The notes beneath the pieces are model-generated. The model was not told the origin of the DNA. It searched no databases and was given only the letters and a program-made list of their open reading frames with translations. Positions 14,400 to 25,685 of a stretch of DNA of 64,000 nucleotides are shown here, one piece after another; the first letter of the stretch is position 1; each line of letters opens with the position of its first letter. The stretch comes from Mangifera indica (taxonomy: Eukaryota > Streptophyta > Magnoliopsida > Sapindales > Anacardiaceae). Location: positions 7,006,001-7,070,000 of the forward strand of contig NC_058146.1 of the NCBI RefSeq assembly GCF_011075055.1. Direction: 5' to 3'. A program made the translations under genes and the position numbers.

Positions 14400-14960
14400 A
14401 GTTGTTAAAAGCGCATTTAAGTGAGAGGCTTCTCAAGGTAATAGGTCTACTATTTCAAGACATGCAACGTGAGCGAAAGTCATAAGCACAGCTTAGGTGC
14501 ACTTTTATTGCACTTTAGAAGAAGTTAAAAAACACGCTTTTAAAACAAAATCTCTTTTTTTTTAAGTCTAACTCTAAGTTAATGTATAAAGATAAAAAAG
14601 TTTTAGAATACAAGTCTTTTAATAAAGAGGAATGTTTTTATAAAGAAATAGATGAAATCAGAGATTAAAAATTTGATGATGAGGAAGAAGATATGACATT
14701 CGATAATGAAGACGAAGACTTGAATTTCGATTAAAATATATATTTAATAAAAGTTTATGTAAATTGAAGAGTTTATATTTTTTCACATTTTATTATAAAC
14801 ATCTATTTATTCTTTTAAGATTTCATTTATTAGTCATTATTAATTTTTTTTTTTACTTTTGGTCTATAAACAATCCTTCTCCTTCACTTTTTTCACTTAA
14901 ATGATAGGATCTCTTGTCACTTTTAGGCACTTTTCATCTTTAACACCTATGTTCCGAACA
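14400..14960 (+). mobile_element. Non-autonomous hAT deletion derivative
   Basis: The segment at 14549-14750 matches 30520-30720 closely (TAAGTCTAAC(T/C)CTAAG, then GATGATGAGGAAGAAGATAT, then AATTTCGATTAAAATATAT). That is the acidic C-terminal end and stop of the hAT-like element at 27480-30720. Upstream GTTAAAAGCGC and downstream AAAAGTGCCTAAAAGTG (reverse complement) look like subterminal hAT sequence. Only the 3' coding end remains, so this is probably an internally deleted relative. Ends are approximate. Confidence 0.55.
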
Positions 14961-15439
14961 CCATGGTAATAAAGTTTTAAATAGCAAATGTAACTACTGG
15001 AAGAAATTTAAAATAAAAAAAATAAGATTGTTAATGCTTGTGAATCTATCATTTCAATAGTTGATGAATATGAGTTAAGTGCTTTAGATGCGTTGGTTAC
15101 CTAAACCGCGCAATTTTTTGCAACCTTAGCTCACAAGCGAAAATCATATTCAAAGCAACGAAGACAAATAATCGACTCAAATTACTATATTATTGATGGA
15201 AAAGAAATTTAAAAAAATATCAATTTTCAGTTGATTCATCTGAGTGAATATATACTTTCATTTGCGCATAAATCATAAACAAGAGCTCATAAACAAAGCC
15301 AAATCAAATTCAAAGAGAGAACTAATTAATAATTAGATTATAATTAATCACAAAAAAATCAAAAGTTTAAGCCGGGAATCATACATAACAGATCAACTTA
15401 CACATAAAATTAACTAAAAATGTCGATACATAATTTCGG

Positions 15440-15760
15440 TTATGCAGCAGCTAAATTGCCTGGAAGAGTATTTACATCTTCATAATTCACTCCACCACTG
15501 CCCTGCTTATTATCTTTTTCCTTTACAGTAGCTTCTGAAGATGCTTGTTTCCCGGTAAGCCGCTGCACGAGCCCCTTGAATTCTTCACCTCTTACATGAA
15601 TAATCTTTGGAGACACCAAATATACCACCACAGGAGATTTTACTCTTTCAACATGACTACTATTATTCTTCTTCTTCATAATCTTTGAAGAGCTCTTGTT
15701 CACCTGAAGAGCCGCAGGCCGCAGACCCTGAAGCTTCGAACTTCTTGCAGAAATGTTCAT
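15440..15760 (-). CDS. VQ-motif protein
   Basis: A 106-residue intronless gene starting at ATG 15760. The VQ motif FKGLVQRLTG at residues 61-70 matches the family pattern FxxxVQxLTG. It is preceded by SPVVVYLVSPKIIHVRGEE, the usual lead-in for small VQ proteins. A basic segment (KKKNN, about 28-33) could act as a nuclear signal. VQ proteins are plant transcriptional co-regulators that bind WRKY factors, and several are MAP-kinase substrates. The small size and position of the motif suit a VQ8/VQ1-type member, but the exact orthologue cannot be fixed. The Ser/Thr-rich N-terminus is typical. Confidence 0.88.
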   Translation of the reverse strand: MNISARSSKLQGLRPAALQVNKSSSKIMKKKNNSSHVERVKSPVVVYLVSPKIIHVRGEEFKGLVQRLTGKQASSEATVKEKDNKQGSGGVNYEDVNTLPGNLAAA

Positions 15761-15817
15761 CGATAAGATTGGTTGAGAGTTTTGGAATGAAAATGAAGAA
15801 TTAATCCAAGAAGGGTT

Positions 15818-15832
15818 TATTTATATAAATAA
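15818..15832 (-). promoter_or_regulatory. TATA box of the VQ gene
   Basis: A TATATAAA-type element reads on the minus strand about 60-70 bp upstream of the VQ start codon. That leaves room for a leader of about 30-40 nt. Confidence 0.45.
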
Positions 15833-15839
15833 ATTGAAG

Positions 15840-17179
15840 AGAGGGAGAAATGAATAAAGTTGGTGTAGGGTTGAATCCGTCTTAATATTCAATGGTTTTG
15901 CATGGATTAGATTTGCCGGCCTGTACTCTATCAAGAAATTATAAAGTATTTTTTAAGATTTTGTTTTTGGTTGGGTGAGAAAAAGGCCAGTGAATTAGTC
16001 AATTCAAAAGGAATACTAGATGTGTCTTTTTCTTCTTCCGTCTCAAACGTTCACCAACTTCATTAAAGCTTTGTGATTGACTATACTCATAGAAATTAAT
16101 TCATTATTAGAAATTAATATATAAACTCATACTTTAAATATAGTGTTAAATTTAATTTATTTGCAGAATGTATTGCAAACGTTTTCTGAAATTATTTATG
16201 ATTCTCTTACGTGGTTTTCTTTTATATTTTAGAATTTGATCTTTTTTTTAAAGAGTTTTTAGTAATGTTAAGTCTGTATTTATAGTCTGGAAAATTTTTG
16301 AGACATTTCAGATGAAATTAAACTAATATTTGATAAGGAGTTGTTGGATTGTCCCGCCGATGTAGTAGGACTAGTGTAAAATTAATAAAATTTAAAGAAC
16401 CTTCTATATAAAAGGTTTCCTTTGGAAGCTTTTAAGTGGCTCCACAAGATTTTAGCAAAGTGACACAAATAAAAAATTAAAAAGAGGAAGCGACGATTGC
16501 GGGCTTTCAGCGAATAGAAAAGAGAAAAAAGTTGTTGAAGAAAAATGGAAGATTTTGACCCAAAAAACGAAAGTCGTTTTCTTGTTTTTTGCATACACCT
16601 TTGCATCTACCTTTGTGTGTGTATTGAGCATACTTCTTGCGTCTCTCCCTGCGAACTCTGTGGTGGTTGTGGGTTGAACCTAAAGGAAGTTTTTGGTTAT
16701 TTTCTCTTCATGGGTTTTGATAGGAAGTTATAGCAATCTTCGAGCAAGAGATTAACAAACAAGAGTCCAACTTTGTGTGAAAGGAAACGATAAAATTTCT
16801 CTCATTGTGTTCTTGTTGTATTTTTATGATCGTTCTGATGATATTGTTGTGGACTCTAGTTTATTATAGAGAACTTCTTTGATTATAAACTCATTATGAT
16901 ATGGTAAAAGATTGTTTTTCCATGGTTTTTTCATCCCCTTGCATTGAGAAGGTTTATCTAAGTAAATTTGGTGTTTGCTTTTTATTGTGTTTTGGTTTCC
17001 ATTATTTTGTGGCTGCATGCTGTTTTTGGGTGGATCTCTTGAGAATTTATCACTTCATTGAGTTTGGAAATCATGTTGAAAGATCTAAAAGGGTGTCTTT
17101 TTTTTTTTTTTGGCTAAAAACTTGTATCATAACACAATTTAGGATTTTTCTCTACCTTATGTGTTAATAGGAACTCTAT
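15840..17179. other. Intergenic sequence, possibly including the leader of the following Copia element
   Basis: Open frames at 16545-16733 and 16901-17167 show no recognisable domain. The stretch 16400-17180 precedes the gag start of the Copia remnant and may be its LTR or leader, but no LTR pair was found. Confidence 0.35.
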
Positions 17180-18640
17180 AAAAGTAGAATGATGAATCTA
17201 AATGGTTCAAATTATCATACATGGAAAGGGAAGATGGACTAGGGCTGGATTCGAGTCGAGCCGTTTTGTATATATATATAGATCAAAACGACGTCGTTTT
17301 GTATGAAAAATAAAAAAAAAAATTACCGAGCCAACCCGAGCCAGCTCGAGCTCGATCGAGCTGAGCAGAGTCTGGCTCGTTTCGGGCTTGAACCAAGCCG
17401 AGCCGAGCTCGAGCTCGAGCTCGAGCTGGCTTGGCTCAAATCCAGCCCTAAGATGGACTATCTACTTTATGTGAAGGATTATTATCTATTGATATTTGTA
17501 TCAAGAAACTATATACGAGTGTAGGATGGACCTTGCTTCATAGACAGTTTTGCAAATACATTAGATAATAAGTAGACATAATGTTCTAAACCATATGAGT
17601 GGAGAGACTAATGTTCGCACACTCTTAAAAACTAGAAAGGTTTTATGCTAGGAAATGATCAAGTGTTTTTTTTCAAGCAAACGATGGTTTGAGGTATTAG
17701 GATTGAATCACCATGATAGATCATTTGAATACATTTCAAGGGTTATAAATCATTTACTTGGAATAGGAACCACTTTTGATGATGAGGTTTAATGATTATG
17801 ACTAATTTATACATTACTGGATATATGAAAGACCTTGTGAACCCTCTTTTTGTCTAACTAAACTCTGTATGGAAAGATCACAATGGATTTGATTAAAGGT
17901 AATGTTTTGAATGAAAATATTAGAAGAAAGTCACGGGTATATTTTTCACGTTCAAAAACCCTTGGGACAGAATAGTGAGGAAGGAAAAAAAGTATAAATC
18001 TCCAATATTTAGAAGAGAACTAAATTACTCTCATTAGGGTGAGCCAGACTACTTTCATAGAAGTTGTTGTAAGTTGAAAAAGGTAAAGACCAAGGAGAAA
18101 GAAGAAAACAAAGATAAGAAAGAAATAAACCGATTGTCCTTGACATGGATAGTTGATTTTGTGCTTTGTAACATGTGACTTGTCATCGTGAGTATTTCTC
18201 ATTATCCATTCATTCGTGGTCACTAGTCATATTGGATGAAAAATTATGTATTTACAAAAATTACAAAAATTTGTAAAGTAATTTTACATGCCATTGTTGG
18301 TTGCATATTATGGTTTAACAGTGTGTTAGATATGTCTCTAATATACGAATCAATTTTATTTCCATGGGTCAATTGATGAAGAGAGTTGTTATGGTTTATT
18401 TGGCAATGGAGTTTGGAATTTCACAAGGGGAAACCTGGTGTTGGCCAAAGGAATAAAGCAAAATACTCTCTATGTTACTCATGTCAAGTTATGTGTCATA
18501 GAGGTAAATTCAGTTGATGATTCATTGGTTGAGTTGTGGCATAGATGACCCAAACACTTGAGTGGGAAAGGTCTTGGAGTCCTTACCAAGAAGAAACTAT
18601 TTTTCCTATTTTAATTAATATCTCAATTTTTAGTGAGATT
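17180..18640 (+). mobile_element. Decayed Ty1/Copia retrotransposon (gag, protease, pre-integrase)
   Basis: Frames on the plus strand, broken by many stops, follow the Copia order. A gag start (NGSNYHTWKGK, then YLLYVKDYYL) lies near 17200 and 17455. A gag body with MIDHLNTFQG lies near 17715, and a VLDMDS/HVTCHREYF protease-site region near 18140-18205. A pre-integrase stretch lies at about 18430-18590 (NLVLAKGIKQNTLYVTHVKLC, SLVELWHR). No LTRs were identified, so this is a truncated old copy. A hAT MITE (17240-17450) interrupts the gag. Confidence 0.8.
17240..17450. mobile_element. hAT MITE copy 1 with exact 8-bp target duplication
   Basis: A 211-bp element bounded by TAGGGCTGGATT and AATCCAGCCCTA, flanked on both sides by AGATGGAC (17232-17239 and 17451-17458). 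It contains one AAAACGACGTCGTTTT palindrome at 17285-17300 and many GAGCTCGAGC words. An 8-bp target duplication and TAGGG termini indicate the hAT superfamily. Removing the element and one AGATGGAC copy restores the host Copia gag frame, which confirms insertion. Confidence 0.92.
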
Positions 18641-20807
18641 AAGATCCATATTTTAGCATTACATCAAATTCATTAGTGTCAAAAAAAGGTTTAAGAATTA
18701 AGAAAAAACTAAAAAACTTATAAATATGCAAATGGTCAGGTTTGGAAATTGAAAATATAGAATGCATGGAGCTCACGTTTGGGGTACAAAGTAAACCTGT
18801 CTGCTAAGTTGTATATAATTATATTAAAATCAATCTGGCCTTTAGGCTTTTAATTAAAGTACTCTTATTTTTTTTATTTAAAATATTTTTAAATTTTTTA
18901 TTTATTTAATCAAGATATAAAATAACATATTTGACCCATCGATTAATTTATTAAACTAAGTTATTCGTTTATGACAGGTTGGCCAATTTACTTGTCCAAT
19001 CTATCTAATCATAGTCGGTTAACCAGTTTATCTGATTAATTCTAAATTTCAAATTTAAAAAAAAAAATTACATTAAAAAATAATTATATTTATATAATAA
19101 AAAAATTATATATATATATTATTTTAATTAATATCCCCATTATATGGTGCAAATGTTTTGCGATTGGTCTGAAATTGAGCCCAATAACAAATAAGCACTC
19201 TTCCGATAAGCTGTAACGAGGAAGCACTTCTGTGGTCATATGGAGCCCACCCCTTCGCTCAATCTAGCTTTGTCATACAAAGCCGGCTTTCGTTGAAATG
19301 TCAGACGGAGGACCAGTTGAAGAACGCCCCAATAAAGTGCCAATGGTAATGGTAAGGAATATTTATTGATATATAGTATCGACCATGAAGGATATCTATT
19401 TCTCAGTTAATTTGGATGAAAAAAGAAAATTTTATATAAAAAAAAAATTATAAGGGTAATTATTAAACCCAAAATTTATTATACTGAGTGAGATTAATTC
19501 TAATCTAATAGGACGCTCTAATTTAGGTAAATTTTTTTATTATAAAAAAATCATATTAATATACATAACTTTATATATTTAATTAAAATTATCTAATTAA
19601 TTAATAATATATTATTATTTGCATAAATATTTATATTTATTATTTATATAAATAATATTATTTTTACCGAATATGCTATGGAGGCTTCGAATTTGATGAG
19701 TAGAAAGCTTTTGAAAACTCCAAAGGTTTGATTAAACCGACCCATTAGATAAGAATCTAATCAACTCTTCAATCACAAGCCAAAGGTCTATCTCCAAAGG
19801 GCTCAAATTTACCATCTAACTTGGGGCAATTATTTTATCATTTCTGCAACACTTGTTTGCTAGTACAACAACATTCAAATGAAAGTTCCTGAGTCTTTTT
19901 CATCAGGAAACTCCCCAAAACCAGACAAACGTACAACAAATATTGCTTTAAACAACCGCTTGATACCCAAAATCCAGATCCATTGGCAGGCCAGACTGAA
20001 CATCGTATAGCTAGTTCACTAGTCACTTCAAAGTATCAATCTACCAAACTGGAGTAAGTCAAATTGGATGTTGAAAAATGAACAGTATTGCTTCTTGTTG
20101 CTTTCTCAATAATGTTATTTACCTTCACACATGGGTTAAGGGATTTTTTGCCTAAAAACAAACACAGTACAAATATTATAGCAAAGGGGCCTCAGATATC
20201 AAAGTGACATTGCATATTCGACAAAGGCGGAAAAAATATATTATTAAATGAACGAGGCGACAAAGGGTGACCTGAATGAAAAATTCTATGTAATTAAACC
20301 TCTCAATGAAGTATGAACATTAAAATTTCTTAAGATTGAATATGATCAGCTATAATCCTATGTCAAGAACTCTGGCAAAAAAATAAAGAAAAGAAATCAA
20401 TATATAGAGAAATGATGAACTGCTTAAAATCAAAGCCGAAGTCTTGGATGAGAACAATAGCACTTCATATTGGTTGAAATCATACAAGAATCTGAAATGT
20501 ACAGGGGCAGATTGGTACAAGACTTGTACCTTCCGCTGAATACCAACAACCTAAATGAATGAGCATGCCTACACTGTATCCATGTTTTACTGATCAACCA
20601 CAAGAATCTATTCGATCCCAAGAAAAAGAAACGAATCAACACTGCACAATACACCCAATTCCGTGGCAACCAGGAATCCAGACAAAAGAATGCGAAAGTA
20701 ATGGTATAAGTGTGATGAAAGTCCACAAGGCATTCACATTTATGAGCAAAAGCATTTGCAATTGTTGGCATAAACTTCCAAATGATACAGAAACTTGAAA
20801 ACCAATT
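18641..20807. other. Intergenic sequence and probable 3' flank of the myosin-adaptor gene
   Basis: No full gene is seen. A possible isolated first exon at 19298-19351 is listed separately. 19440-19680 is very AT-rich. 20400-20807 lies downstream of the stop at 20808 and may include 3' UTR. Confidence 0.4.
19298..19351 (+). other. Possible orphan first exon
   Basis: A GC-richer island holds ATG TCA GAC GGA, giving MSDGGPVEERPNKVPMVM, and ends at a good donor (ATG|GTAAGG). Upstream sequence (19200-19297) is also leader-like rather than AT-rich. No continuing exon was found in the transposon-like sequence that follows, so it may be a truncated gene or chance. Confidence 0.2.
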
Positions 20808-23800
20808 TCACACTTGTGTGCTGGAAACACATCTTGATTGCCTCATGTGCGGGCTCTTATCTAGAAGCATTAGCAAGCCCACATTGTTGGCTGATAACTC
20901 AGCTGTAAACCTGCAATAACATTGAAATTATGACAAAATATGAGATGAAACATGAGAGATACACATGTTGGATGCAGCTGTGCCTGCAGGCACACAAGAA
21001 TGGTAACTGCAGCTCAATTTCTCACATTAAAAGCCTTGATCAACAAATAATTGGTATCACAAAATTCTCAATAGATATCCTGTATCCTTTGGTAGTTGGA
21101 ACTTACATAAATTTCCACATTAAAGCATCATTTAAGTTGTTCAAGTAGAGAACTCCGATATTAATTTTTCTTCTATCGGTTTTACCATTGTGAAAACTGT
21201 CTCAAACTTTCAACTAAACACTTGCATTTGAATACATCAAATGAGAGTTGCCTACTCTAAGAGGCCATGTGAATCCTACTCAAAAAGTGATAAATGCATA
21301 CAATATGTTGTGTATGGTTTGTAGGATAGTCATTAAATTTCCAAAAGATTCTAAATATCTAAAGGAACATTAATTGGTTATTCCTCTTAAAAGGACATTA
21401 TTCTCCCCTTCAAATTGTTTCAAGGAACTAAACAATATGCAAAACATGCAGTGAGTTAGCCAACAAGATTGTGAACAGGTTATACCTTCTTACTCATTAG
21501 AGAAGAGACATAATGGATCAATAAGTAACTCAATTACTAACTATGTATTATTTACTTACTTGCTACGAGAAGCTTTTCTCCTCCAGAAGACAAAGGTCAC
21601 AATCCACTGAACATAAAACATAAGAGAGGTAAAACTTCGATACAGAGTGCTCAGGTAATTGAAATACATCATATTAACAGACAAGAAAAAATAAAGTTTT
21701 GTTAGCTACAACATCAATATATATTTGGTTTATGATGCTTCCATCAATGTTGATATAAACCAGAGAAACATGTTCACACTTAATATCAAATAAGAAGCAC
21801 TCTCATAAAGCATATTATATGAAAAAACTAATGATGTACCAACTAAGATACACCAAAACTGGTTTAAGAGACAGCTAAAAGATGAGAAAATGAACCAAAA
21901 TCAAAGTATATGCATATTCAGAGAGGACAAAAAAGCTGCTGAAAATATTCCTAGTGAGCATAATAACAATTATAAAACTGTTTGAGGGAAAAAGAAAAGA
22001 AAATGAAAATTTTCAGTGAAATCCATTTTTTGGTAGGGATCAGCTATAGGAGTTTTAGATGCCCTAAAGTAAAATTATAAAATGATAAAAAAGCATGAGG
22101 CTGCCATTCACTGTTGCTTGCTGTTTTCTCCAAATTCAAAGTAATCAAAAGAGTTCCATTTAATTACAGCTTAAATCATGTTTTAACTACCCTTCCATAT
22201 TATAATTCAGTTTGTGAGCACTTGGAAAATTGGAGATTTAGATGAAAAGAAAATTTAAAATTCTATACCATTGTAAAAGGTCAAGTTCATTACTCGATAA
22301 TGCAACATGGTAGAAATCAATGTACTGGTTTGTGGCAATGTGCATATCATCCTAAATAAAAGATGACAAAGGATAAACGATGCATCCAAAAATACCTTGA
22401 AAATTGACATGAGGGAAAAGCTTCTGACAGCAGATGATTTCCTCACAGGCATTTGTCTTTCAGGGGTCATTTCCTTGCACAGATGTTGAGCAATTTCTTT
22501 TAATAATACCATTTGTGCTTTGTCAGTCCGCATTGACATAATTGCCTGTCTCATTGATTCCCTGTCAGCCTCAAGTGCCCGGAGCCTCATGTAGAGCTTC
22601 TTGATATATGGATCTTCAGTATCATATCTGTTCAGTGAATCTCTTGGTGAGTTAATATCATCCTCGCACATTCCTACACCATATTTAGGTTCCTTAAAAC
22701 TATTATATTGTACTCCATTATGGACAGAATCAATGGTATAAACTCTGTCACTCATTTCATCGCCAATTTCTGATGTGTTATCTCTTTTTCTCAAAGTAGA
22801 AAAATCCTCTGTTTGTTCCATCTTCTTGAAACTTCTGTTAAACCTTGGAGATCCTGTGACAAAATCTGAACCTGTTTCTTTAAACATTCCCATGTACGAA
22901 CTTGAACTATCATTGGAAAACCTCCTGCTGTGTTTATGGCGCCTAGGAGATTGACCAACAATCACACTCTCGAATATATTCTTCCCACTTGAAAAATCCC
23001 TGTCCAGCTGGCTTTTTCTAGGAGTCCTATCCATTTGATGAATCCTATATTCTAAATTCATCAATCGATTCTGACCACGAGGCGTCTCTCCATATGGATA
23101 TTTTTCATTTTGGCCACGAGGGGTCTCTCCATATGGATATTTTTCATTCTGGCCACGAGGGGTCTCTCCATATGGATACTTTTCGTTCTGGCCACGAGGG
23201 GTCTCCCCAAATGGATATATTTCAACATCTACACTGTCATCACCCTCCAAAGGGGCAGAATTCTCATTCAAGTTGCACTTTAAAGGTGGGTATTCAAACA
23301 CAGGAAGATCCAATTGAGCATCAAAGGTTTCAACTGTGCTTGTGTTTCGACTAAGGCAAAGTTTCTCACCATCAGCCTCAGCCTCAGCCTCTGTAATCCC
23401 ATAACTCATCATTCTATGTTTATAAGCCTGCACTTCACAAGTAAGGGCTTGAATGGCCTGCTCTCTCTTATACAATAAATCCTCGAAGGCCAAAAGCTCT
23501 TGTTGGTCGTGTGAGATTTTCTCTTCAGCAAATCGCTTGAACTGCCTTGCCTCCATTTGGACTTCTGCCTTCTCTCTTTGCAACCTCAATATCATGGACA
23601 TGGCCTCATTTGCAGCTGAAGACGAGGCATTTCTCTCCTCGTCCAACTCCATATATAAATCTTGCATGGTTTTCTGTTGGCTAGCAACTGTTTCACGCAA
23701 GGCAGTGCACTCATTCTCAATTTGTACACGGGGATTCAAATCTACTGCTAAATCAGGTATAAAGAACCGATTTTCATTCTCAAACTCGTCGTATTTCCGT

Positions 23801-23910
23801 TTAACAGACCGAAGCCAAGTTCCAGAGGAACTACTCATTGAAGCACAACTACACCCACAATTACAACATTTCACCATATCCCTAGAAGGTGAGATTACTT
23901 CTAAATCCAT
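20808..23910 (-). CDS. GTD-binding (zein-binding/DUF593) protein, probable myosin-binding protein 7-like
   Basis: Three exons: 22396-23910, 21560-21606 and 20808-20910, with GT-AG junctions in phases 0 and 2; together 554 residues. Cys-rich CCNCGCSC lies at residues 15-22. The coiled-coil GTD-binding domain spans about 74-167 (ALRETVASQQKTMQDLYMEL to QAYKHRMM). This domain binds the globular tail of myosin XI, so the protein is expected to act as a vesicle or organelle adaptor for actomyosin transport. Four copies of YP(F/Y)GETPRGQNEK lie at about 232-281. A second coiled coil occupies about 448-490 (IKKLYMRLRALEADRE). The C-terminus has a short hydrophobic stretch followed by FWRRKASRSK, coded across exons 1-2, and an exon-3 tail (NNVGLLMLLDK) typical of the MyoB7 subgroup. 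Assignment to the family is firm; exact orthology is inferred. Confidence 0.9.
23068..23217 (-). repeat. In-frame 39-bp tandem repeat encoding YPYGETPRGQNEK
   Basis: Four nearly identical 39-bp units within exon 1 of the myosin-adaptor gene. The first unit in protein order has Phe for the second aromatic residue and the last lacks the final EK. High identity between units at the nucleotide level points to recent expansion or gene conversion. Confidence 0.95.
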
Positions 23911-24600
23911 TACTCAATGCTTCACATCCAAACTAAAATGATTCAAGATAAAATCTTGCAATCCTCATTAAAAGTTCCTACAGAGCTCAAATCCTCCCTC
24001 TTGGATCTACGGATCGGTTAAAAACAAATCATCCCCTTCCCTAACACCACCCAACAGCTATTCTTCTCCTCAGATCAACGAATTCACACCAAATTCCTAC
24101 AAAAACAATAGAACATCCAAAATTAAACACAAAAATTCAACCTTTAAGGGGAAAAGGTGAAAATCAACCACCTTTCCAACATTAAAAACCATTTCAATTC
24201 TCCACATTAAGTTCCAGCTATAAAAAATCCCCCTTCAACGTAAAACAAACAATAAACCAAAACTAACCTTCGAACACAAAATTTTCCCGGGAAAATAGTT
24301 TCCACTTCAAGATTTTCTCTGCCAAAGAAATTTTCCCGGGAAAAGTGAGAATTTTCTTTATCTCCGAGAAAATATTAAAAAAAGCAACGCAAAAGAAACG
24401 AAGTGGGAAAAAGGTTGTGGTGAGTGAAGGAGAAATAGAAAATAGCAGAGAATGGTGTTTGGAGGGAAGGAAAATAGGGAAGGAAACGGATTTTGAAACC
24501 CTAGATTTTTATTTATATTTATTTTGTTTCCCGATTCTGTTGGCTTGTTTTAATTTTGTCCAAAGTAATTTCTGTTGAATTGGGTGCAGCGAGAGAGAGA
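23911..24600 (-). promoter_or_regulatory. 5' leader and promoter region of the myosin-adaptor gene
   Basis: The region upstream of ATG 23910 is less AT-rich than the surrounding intergenic DNA and has a pyrimidine-rich minus-strand leader. Two CCCGGG palindromes at 24281-24296 and 24331-24344 stand out. GA runs occur at 24590-24606. A 5' UTR intron is possible but not resolved. Confidence 0.4.
24281..24344. promoter_or_regulatory. Pair of TTTTCCCGGGAAAA palindromes
   Basis: A 16-bp perfect palindrome (ATTTTCCCGGGAAAAT, 24281-24296) and a second 14-bp copy (24331-24344) are about 50 bp apart in the probable promoter. The half-site TTTCCCG resembles E2F-type sites. Function is inference. Confidence 0.4.
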
Positions 24601-24806
24601 GAGAGAAAATGAAAGCGAAAATGAAGTATTTATTTTTGGAGAGAGAAAAAATCGGAAATTATTATTAATCATTAATCAACGGAGTTTTCAACCCAACTAC
24701 TAATTAATTAATTAATTAATTAATTAAATTTTTTATTGAATTAAAAAAAGTCATCTCTGACTTGGCAAATATTCGTCACTCGGATAAAATCTTTGGACAG
24801 GATTGT

Positions 24807-25676
24807 GGGTAATTAATTAAAATAAACAAAATTTTAAGAGTTTATACGTTTTTAGGTCATCCTAGAAAAGTTTTATCAAAATAAGCAAACCGTATTTTTT
24901 TTACCCTTTTTACCCTTATATTGAAAAACCAAGTAAAAATATTTTTTCTGAGAATATACGTCGGTTTATGGCGGTAACGATAGTAGCTAGGGATTTTACA
25001 GTGAAACCCTAAATATGTCGAATGTATATGAATGTTTTTGAATGTTTTGAACGCTTAAAATGATATAGTTTCAATGTTAATGGATGCCTAGAAGTGTAGC
25101 CGTTGAAAGACAAAAACGCAAAAAGTGAACAGTGTCGCGCAAACTGTGAATAGTGCTACGCAAACCGCGCAAATACTACTCACATCGCGCAAACTGCTTG
25201 CAAAATCGCGTAAAAAATACTGATCACAGACTATGATATCTACTTTTGCGCGATGTAATCAATGTTTGCGTGATTTAAAGTGGTTTGCGCGGTGTAAACA
25301 GTGTTTGCGCATTTGCGCAGCACTGTAAATTTGCGCAGTTTGCGTGACACTGTAAATTTGCGCGTTTTTGTCTCTCAACGGCTACACTTCCAGACATCCT
25401 TAACATTGAAACTACATCATTTTAAGCGTTCGAAACATTCAAAAACATCCATATACATAATTCGACATATTTAGGGTTTCAGTGTAAAATCCCTAGCCAC
25501 CATCGTAACCACCATAAACCGACGCACATTCTCAGAAAAAATATTTTTACTTAGTTTTTTAACATAAGGGTAAAAAGGGTAAAAAAAATACGGTTTGCTT
25601 ATTTTGATAAAACTTTTCTAGGATGACCTAAAAACGTATAAACGCTTAAAATTTTGCTTATTTTAATTAATTACCC
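24807..25676. mobile_element. Fold-back MULE-type element with 9-bp target duplication
   Basis: An 870-bp element whose two halves are inverted repeats over nearly their whole length. Its ends are GGGTAATTAATT and AATTAATTACCC. The flanks are CAGGATTGT on both sides (24798-24806 and 25677-25685), the 9-bp duplication typical of Mutator-like elements. The arms contain matching blocks such as GGTCATCCTAGAAAAGTTTT and its complement. The centre (about 25130-25345) is rich in GCGCAAA/TTTGCGC words. No transposase is present, so it is non-autonomous. Confidence 0.9.
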
Positions 25677-25685
25677 CAGGATTGT

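Noticed and set aside
23094..23354. Plus-strand frame with a repeated GHEGSLHMDIF peptide
   Set aside because: It is the antisense reading of the YPYGETPRGQNEK repeat.
23453..23941. 162-codon plus-strand open frame
   Set aside because: It is antisense to exon 1 of the myosin-adaptor gene, whose coiled-coil coding frame explains the openness.
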